DNA from: Dermatemys mawii
Lineage: Eukaryota > Chordata > Testudines > Dermatemydidae
DNA: 64,000 nucleotides
Assembly (NCBI GenBank): GCA_007922305.1
Contig: ML677351.1
Span: forward strand, 10,445,558-10,509,557
Direction of reading: 5' to 3'
Within the stretch, counting starts at the first letter, position 1; each line of letters opens with the position of its first letter. Position numbers and translations under genes: made by a program. Shown here one piece after another: positions 48,059 to 61,440 of the stretch. A model generated the notes under the pieces. It saw only the letters and a list, made by a program, of their open reading frames with translations, searched no databases and was not told the origin of the DNA.

Positions 48059-49164
48059 TTTTAAGCCTTAGTTACCATGCTCAGTCCAGATTTACTTAGA
48101 TTAATGCAACTCTTGGACTCTCTTTTTCCTTACTTAGTCTAGGAGTGTGATATATAGCGATAAAACAATATGGTGAAAGGTAATACAGCCATGGCATCTA
48201 AAAAGATATATAGAGATACAGTAACAAGCAAAGCAGGTGATACTATACTCATGTGATAGACATGACTTTAAGGATCTTCCTATATTAAAAAAAGCACATG
48301 GAAGTAACAATCATTACTGGATTTCTAAACACTACCTGGCATGTTACCCATGAGACTGTGGTTGCTTGAAGTGATCTAAATTGCTTCAGCTGTAGTAATA
48401 AGATTCCAGTTAATTCTCACAATATTTCTCACCTGATTTCACTCCCATTCCAGAACATTCTGGTTGATTGCACCTGTTCTACAATGTCTACCTTTATAAA
48501 GATTTGATTGATGTTTATTTAGTGTAGATTTACCTTCATTCTGTTGCTGAAAGATTTTGCTGTGTAACTACAGACAGGCAGTGAAACCACCATAAAGTAA
48601 GAAATTTAAAAGTGAGGGGAAGATACCATAAGAAGTCAATAAAATCTAGCACTTCAAAGTTCTTTACTCTATGTTAACTGGAATAAATTCACCCCTGGAC
48701 ATGGGGCCAGAACAAGGCCCAGGCAAAAATTAAATCCCACTTAAGCCCTCAAAATGGGGCTGAAGTTCAACCTAAAAGGAGAAAGACCCATGCTTTGCCC
48801 TCACCGTCTCATTATAAAATAGAGCACTCAACTCATAAGCAGCTGGCAGAGCCACTGAAATCCTGGGAGCACACAAAAGGGAATGGTTAGGATCTGGATG
48901 TGGAAGTTTATTAAGAATATGAACAAAACAAGTGTCTGTCAAGTGTGCTATAATTAATGGATTTTGTCAGCATAAAAGACATCAGATATCATATTGCTAT
49001 GGGTCAGGAAAAGTTCAAAGTTGCAAGCCACTTTATTTATTGCAAGGAAAAATACATCAAAATTACAAAAAACAAATTACATGCACATGATCATACAGTC
49101 CACATAGATAACATAAATGTTTCCACTTCACAGAGAAGAAATATTTCCTTATGTTAAGGGATTA
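48059..49164. other. No gene seen
   Basis: AT-rich sequence. No exon or repeat recognised. Confidence 0.5.
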
Positions 49165-50310
49165 TGGACCCACAGAAATCTACAGTTATATGGAAACCAG
49201 CCTCTGTTGAAAGGCAAGTGGTAATGCAATGGACCACTGACCTTTGAAGACATTCCCGCTGCAGGAGGGAGGGACATAAGACTTGCATTATCACTTCATT
49301 TTGTTGTAACATGAGAGGAGCAAGCAAGCCAAGACAAATGCAGCAGTGTCGAGGTAGTCAGAGTCTTGCTGCCTGGAGTGGCTCACAACTGTTAGTGCCT
49401 ACCTCAGGGCAGACTGTCAGAAAACAGGGCAGAGACCCCAAGCAAGTGGTGTGTTCTATAATTAGATTTTTATCACACCAAATGTCAACTCTTGGATCAC
49501 AATACCTGTCTTACCATGGAGTCACAGACAGTCCTCTTAGACTCTCCAGTCTATTTTGCCACCCAGACAAACTGGACTTTGTGAAAAACGGTCTCTTAAA
49601 CAACACAACAACAAAAAATCATAACACATCAGGTTGCTCCCAGTCTGAAATGACCAGTCCCTTACCCCAAAGCTTAAACCAAAGACAATGCTGGCAGCCA
49701 ATTCTAGAGTAAACTAACTAAAGATTTGTTAGTTAACAAAAGGAAATGAGAGTTATTGAGAGGTTAAAGCAGGTAAATATATGTATAGGTCAGTCACAGT
49801 TTATAATTCGAAATGGTAGCAGAAATGTAGTAATCTGCCAGTTTCACAAAAGTCTCTCAGGACTACCCAGAATAACTGTTGATCTCAGTCACCTCTTTCA
49901 CTTTCTGACCTGTTATACTAACAATCCAAAGATGAAGCATCTTTCCATGAATCCATTCTTATAGCTTCTCACAGAAAAAAGATGACAGGGTCACTACTCA
50001 CATGGGCTTTTCCTTTGATGACAGAGTGAGGAATGCATTTGGAGTCTTTAACCTCCAATCATCACATAATGATCACTTGCTTTGAAATTAAAAAAAAATC
50101 TCTTAAATTCTTCTTTCCACAAGACTTCATCCTGTTCGATGGGTTATTTCATTACAGGAGAATTTATAATGTAATAGTAAACATTTACATTGCAACAGGA
50201 TACAGAGAAGTTGAAAACAATGCAAGTAACAACCCATTAGTTTTCATGAAGTTTAAACACGAAGTACACTCTTATGTCTTATACATTAACAGTTACTTTT
50301 ATTTATACTG
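49165..50310 (-). repeat. Probable antisense LTR-derived segment
   Basis: Words such as GAGAGTTATTGAGAGGTTAA, AGCAGGTAAATATATGTAT, TTTGTTAGTTAACAAAAGG and CAAAAGTCTCTCAGGACTAC resemble an antisense reptile LTR from memory, with layout similar to the LTR at 22047-23236 around its TTTATTAA stretch. Ends could not be fixed. The 133-codon + frame at 49311-49712 has no domain. Confidence 0.4.
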
Positions 50311-53300
50311 AGTTGACATGGGCCTTCAGCATGAGATAACAACTCGTCTGCCAATGTCACAGTCAGCAACCCCATATACTTTTGTAATACAAAAATTGTC
50401 AGTAGAGTACCAAAGCAAGCATAATGCTTGGATGAGTGTCATGGAATTTTCCAGGGATCTTTGCAAGTAGATCCCATGAGTATGTGAATATAGCAAAGAA
50501 AACAAAATCAGTCGCATACTGAAAAGTTTTTCTGGTCACAATGCAAAATTCAGTCTATGTAACAACATGTTTATTCTATCAGCAAACACAATCAGCCACA
50601 CAAATTCTTTTGGAGTGCTTTAGCTAATCATTCAAGAAAATTTGCTTGCTTCAAACTGAACTGCTGGATCACATGGGCATGGAAAGATTGCTCAACAGAA
50701 GAGAATGATTATTGGTTGAATTTTCTTAATGAATTTCAGTGACCTCCCAGCAAGCAGATTGGAAAGACTTTTCTATGAAATCTTTTGAAAGATACAGATC
50801 CACTGCACAATATCCAAAAGGCAAAAAAGGATATGCAAGATAATATTCCTTTCCCCTGTGATAGTGAGAATCACCCATTTCAATATACTTGTCAATTAAG
50901 GACATTGTGAACCTGGTGGCAAACTGACAAATCTTGACATTTCAGATTAAATGAGAACGAGGATGGGGATAGTGATGGAAATGTGGTCAGATCACATATG
51001 ACAACCAAACTGCAAATAGAGCAAGTAGGTTCTAGGCAAAAGTAAACCACCACCCATAACTGGTAGCAGCAGCAGCTTGCAAACCAACCAATCATTTTCT
51101 TAGGTCTGCACTTTGCACAAGGTGAAAAAGAACTTAGAATGCTTAGAAAAAGAAAGTAGTAATGCTTAAAGAAAGTCAAATTGGAACAGGAGGGTTTTTG
51201 TTTAGTTTTTATTATTATTCATTACAAAAAATATTTTCCAAAAGTAATATGCTGCATTCCACATTTCAAGTGAATATTAAACTCAATAGGAAAGGGAATG
51301 GAAACAATACCATGGACCTGCTGGCAGCTAATAAAACTCACTTCTAAGGATTAATGGGTTGTAATGATCAAGAGGTGACTGAATGGAGTCTATGAAGGAA
51401 ATCCCTATAGCAGAGAGCATGGTTTTAGCCACAGCATTTCCACTGAAGGCAGATGCTTCCTAAAGCTCCTTGATAGTATTTCAGAACATGGGAAAGTGGT
51501 TTACATCAGCCTTCTTCCTGCCCACTCCACTCCTCCTTCCCAGCCAACATCATTTATAAGCATTTTGGAGAAGGGGCCAACTTTTTGTCATACACCTGTA
51601 CAATCCTAACTCACAGATTTTCATCCCTGTCTCAGACCACTAGATGCTACTGTCATGCTGGTAATCATCCTTCTTTCTGAGTTGTACCTGGGTGGAGCAA
51701 GTACTAATCTTTGTGATTCCCCATAGCATGGTGGCTGCAACTCTAAGAAGCACTTATGTGAGCTATACAAGGGAAGAGAGGCTCTTTTCTCCCTTCCATT
51801 TCCCGCTTCCTTCCCCACCACAAAATAAGGTTCAAGTTACAATTTATCAATAATATGTTTCAATATTGTTTCAGCAATTTTCAAACAGATACATTGCTTA
51901 ACTGAAAGCTAGCACAAAGCAAGAGTAATGTGTAGAGATAATCTAGTATAAGATAAACTCTTAGCAGCATTTTTACCATCTACTGAGATTTCAGAATCTA
52001 ATCGAAGAAGTCAAATAAGGAAGGAATTGCAGGAATCAGAATCCTAAAAGCATATGACATCAAGCTATGCTAAAAATTTTAATAGCTTAGCAGTATATCT
52101 TCCTTGTTAATTAAAGGAATGAACACTATTAACATGAGCTTTTTTATCACAAAACTAGGTCTGTTAAGACCCTCAGTATTCTTGGTTTTATAGGATCTGA
52201 TTACTGCCAAAAAGACAGCTTTAAACTCAAGAGCAGATTTTAATGAATTTGAGCCAATTTTTAACATTTCTGTATTAAAAAGCATTAATTTTTAATACAT
52301 TTTGTGACATCCACATTTGCACTTGTGCTGAGGCACAGATCTGAGTGTTGCAAGCTTTCAATAGCAATAATTCACATGTTAGAGCCTTAAAAATTGATGC
52401 CAAAGGAATCATGCAAACAGCAAAGAAGATGAGACTTGAACAAGCACCATATGCAACTCAATAACTACCTTGAGCAAGGGCAAATGAATCCTGAGTAAAA
52501 GCAAAAAAAAAAAATAAAAAATCAAGCATCACTGGAATAAATAAGGGATAAAGTAATTAATGTCATGCCAGAGACACTCCGATATTTGAAATGATTGAAA
52601 GGACCTCTTGATCTAAAGTCTCAAGAGCTAATGACAGGTGTAATAAGAAACAATGCTCAAAGCAACCCAATAAAGACCCTTGACAGACCTTCAGCACATT
52701 GAATGCTACTAATGGGATTGAAGTCAGGCAGGCATTTCTTACAGTATTGTGCATATTGTAGGATGATTGCTATAGACATCCTCTTGGAGCTGTTCCAACA
52801 TGACCCTTATGAAAAGACAGTTATTTTTAATAGTCTCCTAATATACTCAAAGGAAACTTAACCATATTCTTCTTTTGCAAGGATTACCTTGTGAAAAGAA
52901 AAGTCACTGAAGGCTCAGTTCAGAGACAGCGTTCATTAATAGGTTCTACTTTGGCTCTTGCAGAACAGTAATCACTGGTCTGTTTAAACAGACAGGGAAT
53001 TTCCTTCAAGTCAGACAGGCAATTATTTTGCTTTGTCATAAAAAAACACCCCTACCATATATTGAAGTAGCCAGGTAGAAAGAAAGACCTTTCCCCCCAT
53101 CACAATAGGTTACGGATTGCATGTCACCTTCTCTTGCACTTGAATGATATTGTAGGAATTATATGTAAGCGTGCATATACTCTCATGATTTATGCACCAA
53201 GAAAGAACAGCGTGCTCCTCAATGTCTGAAAAAATGTAAGTATTTCAACTGATGTTTAAGAGTACAGGGACCATCTTTATAAAGCCTGGTCACTCAGTGT

Positions 53301-53965
53301 CAGACAAAGTTTCCATCTTTATAAGGGAGAATTTAAAAATAAATCATAATGTTGCTAGGATAATATCACACAAGGCAAACAGCAGATTTTATAGATCTTC
53401 TTCCTCTTTAAATGCTGCGATTTTAGATACCATAAATAAGGTGTGCGGCAGGGTGAGGGGCAGAAAGTTCTTCTCTTCTGAAACTCCTGAGGAGGGTGGG
53501 GAAAGTTGGAATAGCTTGCTGCACCATTGCTGTATATAAAAACTAGAACAGATCCCAAGATGACAATTCCATTTTGTGGCAATTTTCAAGGTTTCAAAAA
53601 TTGGAAAGGTTTTATTTTCCTCCTAATGTTTTAATGAAAAAAGGAATTGTGTTGAAGAGTAGGTCTTTGATTCAGGAAGAGATGTTGAAATGCCTAATAG
53701 CATAGGAGAGTCTGGCCTGGAGTTTAGGGTACTTGTCTGGTGTATACTGTCTAGATTGCTCTACTGTTAGCCTTTTACCACCAGCATTCAGTAGTGCAGG
53801 GTTCCTCATTTTCCCTACTGCAGAACGTAGGTTTTTTCAATCAGTTTCTTGAATTAGGTGTTTTGAGCCATGACCACTACCACTTACTGAAAACCTTCTC
53901 TCTTGACTGGATACAAGGATACATATTAATTTATGCAGCTCAGTCTTTCTATATTCTTTTACTAC
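50311..53965. other. No gene seen; 3.6 kb
   Basis: AT-rich DNA with no recognised exon or repeat boundary. The frame at 53252-53539 (95 codons) and its minus-strand shadows show no domain. Confidence 0.5.
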
Positions 53966-54133
53966 AAAAGGGAACATATGGCCCTATGCTACTCTGGATT
54001 TAAAGAGCTAGGGAACCAGATCACAGGATGGCAATGGAAGGTAGAAGCATTTTTAAAGAAAATTGCTTCTGTATGATTTTCTCCATTTTTAATCTTCATT
54101 ACTTTGAATACCTCCCGATACACTTGAAAAAAA
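53966..54133 (+). repeat. Local duplicate, copy A (uninterrupted)
   Basis: A unit of about 168 bp that recurs at 55662-55733 plus 56041-56129. The left 71 bases match copy B at about 96% (two substitutions and one inserted base). The right about 95 bases match only at roughly three in four with a gap. Here the two halves are joined at GATGGCAATG|GAAGG. The unit ends in an A-run (CACTTGAAAAAAA). Confidence 0.8.
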
Positions 54134-54724
54134 TTCAATTTCCCTACCCATTGTGTCCTTTTGCTCTTTGTTTGTACTTAATATAACATGAATGTAATTC
54201 ACATGACTTTTCTTGTTTTTGTCCCAATATATTGCCAGCATAGCTCAGAGATTAGTATCAGTTGGAGAAGGAGAAGAATGCTCACAAGAGCTCTTAAAAC
54301 GTTATTTGCATAGTGCAAGGGTGACAACAGTTTTATTTACAATGGATAGTTTAGTAGGCAACAAATTACTATATTATGTTTAGGCTGATGAGGTTTATGG
54401 TCAGAGAGGATGCTTTAGAAGCAAAAGCAGAAATGAACAATATTTAAAATGTAGTGTACATAAGACATTTGGGTTATTTTCCAGGTAAGGTGGCCGATTT
54501 ACACACAATTAATTAGGACGCAATGCTTAATTAAGTTCAAGTGGTTCAATGCAGAATTCAATAATTTCTGGACTGCTGTCTGTATTTCAAGGTTTGTTCA
54601 AGAAATAAAAGAGAGAGATTACGGAAGGGAAAACAATTGTTAATATGCAAAATGCAATCAGAAAGGAAAAGGTTAATCCATAAATAATGTAAATACTTTA
54701 GACTGATCATGCAAGGTAATTGCT
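54134..54724. other. No gene seen
   Basis: AT-rich sequence with nothing recognised. Confidence 0.5.
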
Positions 54725-54805
54725 GGACACCTTCAATTCCCATTTAATCCAATGGGGGTTGAGGGCATGCGCTGTGCCTCATAGGATCAGGCCCATGCGC
54801 ATAAA
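54725..54805. repeat. Fragment of a palindromic amniote repeat
   Basis: CATTTAATCCAATGGGGGTTG followed by CATAGGATCAGGCCCATGCG is characteristic of the repeat also seen at 62242-62400. Short and partial. Confidence 0.4.
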
Positions 54806-55065
54806 CTCATTTAACTACAGTTGTTGTAGTATCACTAAAACCATGCACATGGTTCAGACCCAGCTAATTATGGTATTGTCTTGTAAGTGTGAGCAATGAA
54901 ATATTCATTTAAAAACTCAAGGCAATGTCTAGAACAGTTGTGCAAGGATTTTTTTCTGGTGTGCACACACACAGAAGTTATTTTTTTATAAAGATACCAA
55001 AATTAAACCGCCACCATGTTTGTTGGTTCAGTTGGCACTAGTGTAATGAGTTTCACTCACCACAG

Positions 55066-56040
55066 GAGTGCCTTCTCCTGGCCAGATGTGGCATAGTAGC
55101 TTTCTTCCTGTACTGTGCCCCCTGCCAATGGCCATTCCACTGCTGCAGGGGCCTCTCGCGCCATAATTCACAGTGCTCCCTCTTTGAAACTCAGCCTTCT
55201 GGCTAGGTCTCTGTTCCCTTTAGGGAATAAACATCTCACCATACCAGCTGTCCAGCTGACACCTCCAGCAGTCCTGCACCATTTCCGAGGGCTAGTAGAG
55301 GGAATCTAGGCCCTCCCTGTACACTGAGTTCCAGCCCAGGGGCCCTATAGTCAGTAGCTGAGGTCCCCCTCCTTGCTGCTCCGTGCTCCTGCAATTCTTA
55401 CTACTTTGGCTTCTCAGGCTTTCTTTCCCCACAAGCCCTCAGACTGCCCTTTCTTCCAGAGCTAAGATCCCAGTGCTTATTCTCCCACCAGTTCTCCCCT
55501 CCACCTCTCTACTCCCATCAAATGACTATAGACTCTCCCTAAAGCTTCCTGCTGTTACAAGTGTCCTTCCTTTATAATCTGTATCCAGCTTCTTCCCCAA
55601 CCAGGCTTCATCAGCAATTAGTAATTATAAAACCATGGGCCTCCCATCAGATGCAACTCTGAAAAGGGAACATATGGCCCTGTGCTACTTTGGATTTAAA
55701 GAGCTAAGGGAACCAGATCACAGGATGGCAATGACTGGCTCTTACACTGTAGTCTGCCCCAGGGAGTGAGGGCTTGGTGATGACTGGCAGCAGTCCACAC
55801 TGAGGCAAGGTGAGGATTAGAGGGTTGGGGTTTGCCCAGGGAGGGGAGACTCACAGATAGAGTGAGGGGGAACTGCCAAGGGGCAGCACCCCAGGTCAGA
55901 GGGCATTGGGGTCTGGGAAGGACATGGGGTCCAGCGGACAGTGAGACACTAACCTGCATAGAGCACTCTGGCTGTAGAAGAGCTAATTCCCTGCATGACC
56001 AGCCGGAAATGCCGCAGGGGTGAGTCATTGCGCTGTTACA
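55066..56040 (+). mobile_element. LTR copy with foreign 72-bp block inside
   Basis: The 3' 164 bases match the element at 1-164, and both end in TACA. Upstream sequence (TGGCCATTCCACTGCTGCAG, GGGAATAAACATCTCACCA, GCCAGGCTTCATCAGC-like text to 55660) matches the same turtle LTR from memory. The middle of the LTR is missing: 55662-55733 instead holds the left half of a local duplicate (copy A at 53966). Directly after the LTR end, at 56041, the right half of that duplicate begins. The 5' boundary is approximate. No internal retroelement genes follow. Confidence 0.6.
55662..55733 (+). repeat. Local duplicate, copy B left half
   Basis: AAAAGGGAACATATGGCCCT... to GATGGCAATG, nearly identical to 53966-54036. 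It sits inside the LTR copy rather than beside it; its partner half starts at 56041, after the LTR end. Confidence 0.85.
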
Positions 56041-56129
56041 GGAAGACAAAAGCATTTTTATTATATTATTTTCTCCTTTTTTAAATCTTCATTGCTTATA
56101 ATATCATTAAACACACTTGAAAAAAAAAG
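56041..56129 (+). repeat. Local duplicate, copy B right half
   Basis: GGAAGACAAAAGCATTTTT, ATTTTCTCC, AATCTTCATT and ACACTTGAAAAAAA keep the order of 54037-54133 but with many substitutions and an indel. It is separated from its left half by 307 bp of LTR. Confidence 0.7.
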
Positions 56130-58263
56130 ATTTATAATTGGCCCCTTCTACTCCACACCAGTTCCAAAGGGTGTAACACCCCATCACATCTAGACTCAGA
56201 AATTATTACATACTCAGAATGGTCCTTATCCTATGGCCATTGAAGTCAATGGGAACCTATCAACCAGGCCCAATATGCGCAGAGTTCTAAAAACAGTTCT
56301 GTGCTCTCCTTTGCTGCATGCTAGAGATGGGAGAAAGGAATTAGGTACAAAGAGTCCTGCACTCATGGTGGAAAGTAGTAGATCTTCTACAGTGGGCTCC
56401 TCCTCTCCGTCACTGCTCCATGACCTGCAGATGTCTGCTTGCACAAAACACCACAAGTTTGGAGCTCTTTAGGTTTGAGGGGACGTGTTACGTTGATGAA
56501 GCAGAAGTCTGGTGAATTTCTATCCAAAAATTGTAATGTTAACCTCCCCTTTTGGGGCTTCTACCTCCTGCAGGCAGGAGGCGGAGGGATTGGCAGTGGG
56601 ATAAGCACAAGCAGCATGGTTTCTGAGCAAGTTGTACTGCCACATGGGCTGGATGCAGAGCCAGAGAAGTATCATGAAAGGAACTGCCTCTCTGCACAGA
56701 AGTTCTGAGATTCTTGTGGGGAAGAACCCAGGTTTTTTCATGAGCTCTTGGATACCTCATATCTTGAAGGCCACATCCAGTCCTATCCCACACACACATG
56801 GAGAGGAATGCCTCTGCACCAGGAGAAAGCATGAAGCTTTAACAGTTGTAACTGAGTTTTCACTACACTGTTTTGCCTCCCATTGCTTTTTCAATAGTGG
56901 GGTGAAAAAGGAAATACAGCCCATCCATTTTGTGAAGACTTTGCTGACAGGAAATTGGAATGTCACTTTTTCTAGTCAGGCTAGCATAGTTTTGTAAATT
57001 GTAGAAATTGTTTTATTCTTGTCAGTTCACTCCTGGAGAAGACATCTCTTGATCTGCCTTTCTGGCATTCCTCAGGGTGGTTTTCTGGTGCCATAGAGCC
57101 TTCAGGGCTGGAAAATGGCATCTGGTGTGCTTGCTTTTCTCTTGTTTGAAGCTCTAAGGCATGTTCAAATAAACTATATTAGAATCTCCCTCAGAACATT
57201 TAAAAACTAAGTTAAAATACAACAATCCAGCAGCAATTTGCACCAACTCACAACTTGTGAAGTGAGACACTGATTCTTTGGCAGCTTTATAGGAGGTTTA
57301 CAGTTCTTCCAGGGAGTTGAGCAAATGCAGAAGGAAAAGCAAACAACAGATGCAATGGCCTGAACTAATCTAACAATGTGATGAAATGAGCCAACAGTAT
57401 GCAGTGGCAAAACAGTTAGCATTTTCCAACTTATTCCCTAGTGACCAAGTAGTGAAACACTATATCTTAGTCTGGTGACTCACAGTTGGGAAAACAAGCT
57501 CCATAGTTGCATAAGATTTTGATAAGGAATTCTGAGGAAAAGCAGTATGGTTAAGGTTTCAGCTCTCTGGAAGCCTTTGAGTACTGTTTAAGACAGCACA
57601 GAAAATCATGGGTTTGATGGATTTCTCTTCTGTATAAACCAACAGCTCTATCAATATAATTTAGCACATCCAGAAACTGAGGGTATTAGCATGACAGTGC
57701 AGTACATTTAACCTAAGGGGAAAATACCACTTTCACATCCACACAGTAGATAACTCTGATAACTTTCTCTCCCTACTTATACAGATGTCTTCAAATCAAT
57801 GCAGTGTCTGCATATGTAGTGATAGAAAGATCTCAGAGTCCAGATCTACACTGAAGATCTCAATTATGCCTTAAGATTTTGCCATTGGATGGTTGCTTTT
57901 TAAAATAAAGATAATTTTAGATTAAAAACAGAGCTGGACTGCATGATTTAAAGCAAATATGAATGAAGCTTCTTTCTGCTTGCAGAATATTTCGAGCAGA
58001 TCATAATCTTCTCAAATTTATTTGAATTTAATCATTTTTATTTTTTTAAATTCTATAAATTGACCTTGAACAGTTCAGCATGAGTGTTCAATATTAGTAA
58101 TCTGAGTTGTCCTAGGTAGTTATTGTTGGTCGTACTGTATTGTTGCTCTCCCCGATAGGCTGACCATAACTGTTATTGATCCTGGTCTTGCAAGTTGATG
58201 AGCCCCCTCAACAGCCATTGCACCTTGGGTACATACTCTGGCAGAAGATCTGTGGGGTCTGAA
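56130..58263. other. No gene seen
   Basis: Mixed sequence without exons. GCCATTGAAGTCAATGGGAA at 56232-56251 is a piece of the palindromic amniote repeat. Frames of up to 121 codons (56632-56997) overlap others on both strands and show no domain. Confidence 0.45.
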
Positions 58264-58298
58264 AGGCTTAAGCCCTTACTGGGTAAGGGCTTAAGCCT
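58264..58298. repeat. Perfect 16-bp inverted repeat with 3-nt loop
   Basis: AGGCTTAAGCCCTTAC at 58264-58279 and GTAAGGGCTTAAGCCT at 58283-58298 are exact reverse complements around TGG. Each arm also holds GGCTTAAGCC, itself a 10-bp palindrome. Not followed by a T-run. No gene context. Confidence 0.95.
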
Positions 58299-59039
58299 GT
58301 TCTGTGTTGTATCAATGGAAAGGAACCACTAGATATTGAACCCATCCCTGGCTGCTGCCGGTGCCACCTGGCAGAAGGGTTACATAATAATAATAGTTAC
58401 CCTTCAGAAATGAAACCCTTATTACTGACGGTGTAAGAAATCTCTTATACAGATTGATCCACAGCCATCCTATCAAATACTCTTGCATTGTATTTGAAAT
58501 ACATTTCTGAATTTAGGTACCCAAACATAGGCACTTAAGCGAACTGATAATAAAGTAGTAACCATCACATTCACTGAGAAGCAGAGGAGGATAGAAACTT
58601 TTTTAAAAAATCTACTCAGTACTTTCAACTCATCTTTGTTGTTTGAGGATATGTGAGCTAATTCCTAATCACCTCCCCTCCCAGCCACCTCTAGCAACCC
58701 AAAAAATGACCTAAAGGAGGAGTTCCACTATTCACTGTGTGCACAATACATTGTTGCTAAATGTTTGGGGTGGGGGGTTTCTATTTGGGGCTTCAGGTTA
58801 AAGTCTGCCTTTATCTTAAATATTTCTTATAGCGCCTGTCACCAGATATTGGGAACAGTGTCTGAACACCACGAAGCTATAAAGAAAGGAGAAAACCTCC
58901 CTTTCTTGTTCCACACAAAACAAAACAAAAACACACTGCTGTTCCCCATGATGCTTTTTTATTGTTGTCATCATGGTCCATATGCCCATTGGACCGTTTT
59001 ATTGAAACGACATGGCTTGCATTTCAGCCTGAACTCAGA
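58299..59039. other. No gene seen
   Basis: Nothing recognised. A (CAAAA)n-like run lies near 58914-58931. Confidence 0.5.
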
Positions 59040-59231
59040 CTCAGGGTCAGTTTGATGGCTTGTCCTATTCTGTGTGCTAGTGCACAGGAAGCCTACAACA
59101 CACTCACTTATCACACATTAACTGGCCAGGTGAATCCTGCTACTGCTCACTCAAAGTGAACTTTGACATAGCGTGCTGTACATTCACTTAACACGTTTGC
59201 CTGTGCATTAACTTGCCATATAGATAAGCCC
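59040..59231. repeat. Possible MITE, decayed
   Basis: The right end CCATATAGATAAGCCCT (59215-59231) is a decayed CCATGTAGACAAGCCCT-type terminus. The interior carries GTGCTAGTGCACAGG, CATTAACTGGCCAGG, AGCGTGCTGTACATTCAC and GCATTAACTTGCC. The left terminus is not identifiable. Confidence 0.4.
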
Positions 59232-61440
59232 TGATTTCCCTCTGCCAAGTGGTTACGTAGTTGAGAAAACCAATACTCTAACCTGGTTCTTTCCACCTGC
59301 ATTGTCCCAGTGACTTGCAAGGCAGAAGGTGAAGCAGTGTCTGAAATAACTACTTCAGTTCTTTGTAGTTTACAACAGGGCTTCAAATCTGGATCTGAAG
59401 GGAGCTCATTTACAGCTATGGACCTAATCAACTAAATCAATAAGAGTCTTTCTATTGACTTCAGTTGGCTTTGGATGTGGCCACAAGGGTTTAAAAGAAG
59501 ATGATCAAAGGCTGGCCATATTTTTCACTTGATTTCCCATTCCCCACGAAACTAGCTAGAATGTTTTCATTTATATACAGCAGTACATAGTCTGCAAAGG
59601 GAAACATGTCAAATACACACTATTTTATGAGGAAAAATTAGAACCAGAAATGAGTTTTAGATGTTTATGTTAAACTCAGTACAGGAACATTTTTTTCAAA
59701 GTACAGGTTTCATATCAGTTGCTTAGGAACCCATCAGAATTACAAGTTAGAAAATGATGGTGTCATACGTTGGGTACAATGTTTTTATGTCTTTGATAAG
59801 ATGGCCTAATAACAGCTCATTGTGTATATGGTACATGCAGTACATTCTGCATTGTGATGTGTTCTTAGAAATGTTTCTCAATCATATTTCTTACTAGCCA
59901 GACAATATGCTGTCTGTCTAGCAGAAAATTACTCCGCTAGTATTTCCTAACTTCAGGACGCACGTGTGAATGCGCCTTCCAACAGTGGTTGCTATGGATG
60001 CTTACAATTTCGTCTTATTCCATGTGAAAGGCTGGAGAATGGTAAAAAGCTAGCAGTCAAGAGCTAAAAATTTCAAATTTTGTGGGAGGGAAAGAAGAGC
60101 AAAGAAGAATTCACATTTGCCATGAAACTATAGTATAATTTACTCTTTTAAAGATGTACTCCAATATATTGGGGAAAATATTTTGCATCTGAGTCTTTCA
60201 GCAATTTTGTAAAAGTTGAAAAGCAATTTTGTGAAATGAATTGAGCTGCTGTGGAAGTAATTGAGAAAAATAATTTTCATCATCATATCTACACTTTAGA
60301 GAAAACATTAAAAAGTACTTTAAAAAAATTGCATTGATTTTTTTCCCCCTTTAGCTGCACATGCAAGAGAAATTTAAGATATCATTAAACCATACATTGT
60401 GCAACTTTATCAGCCTAATCCACTCTCATTCACTCTGCTCACACCAACAAAGGTAAAAAAACCTGTTCCATGTAAATTTCATTGTCTTATTTCATTAAAA
60501 TACAGATGGAAGGAACATTTAACATTTCAGCATTATGTCTGTATTTCCTTCTGATGAAGACTGAACAACAAATCTTATTTTTTCCTTCCTTTTGTGAATA
60601 AGGAGGAAACAAATCAATGCAACATGGAGATTTTTGAATCAGTAGTTTTAAATCAGTGAGATACAATTTCTAACAACAGTATGCCACCAAAATATTCTCT
60701 TCTATCTTTGTATAAATATCAAATAAAACGACGAGATTTAAACAGATGTTAAATAAATAAATATTTTAAATTATCTTGAAAAATTTAAAGATACAAGAGC
60801 AAAACATTAAAGGGATATCATAAAGTTTGTTATACTTCTAAATTTTTATCACCTTTCATTATTCACAATACCTTCTAAGCTTTAAAAGAACTTTGGATTC
60901 CCTCACTTGTGATGTCTTTCTTTCCATTTGTCAAACACCAATTTATTTTTTCTTTGTTTGGTATAGAGTAAAAGCTAAAGTAGTTTCTTTTACCTGTTGA
61001 CTTTCTTGTCTTAAGCAGCCAAGATTTCATCAGTTATCTAAGCCCAGGATAGCTCCTTAGTTACCTTGGGTTCCCTCTGCTGCCACCGCAAAAGAAGAGA
61101 AACAAAACTGCACAGACATCTTTCTAACCTTGTCTACCTCTTAATTTATTTTTGGCAATATAGCTCTATTGGACAGCTATGACAATTAACATCAACTGAA
61201 GATCTACCCCAGGGAATTCAGAGGCCAGTCTCCCTCAACTTTAGTGCAACTTTGTAAATTTAAGTTACACTTTCCTTTTCATACTATATGCAAACAATGT
61301 ATCTATCCAATACATAAGTGTGTTTAAATCATGCTCTTCATATGCCTTTCCTTTGTTATGTCTTTGAGAAACAGATACAATCAATTTTTTAAGCAAAACA
61401 AAACTATCAGCATATCATCATTACAGCACAGTTCTAGATA
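59232..61440. other. No gene seen; very AT-rich from about 59500
   Basis: TCTATTGACTTCAGTTGGCT at 59451-59470 is a fragment of the palindromic amniote repeat. The remainder, including 60000-61000, is AT-rich with no exon. If conserved non-coding elements are present they cannot be seen from one sequence. Confidence 0.45.

Noticed and set aside
49311..49712. 133-codon open frame, plus strand
   Set aside because: Overlaps sequence that resembles an antisense LTR and shows no domain.
55832..56055. Overlapping frames near 55.7-56.0 kb as a gene
   Set aside because: They fall in the LTR segment shared with 1-164 and show no conserved protein.
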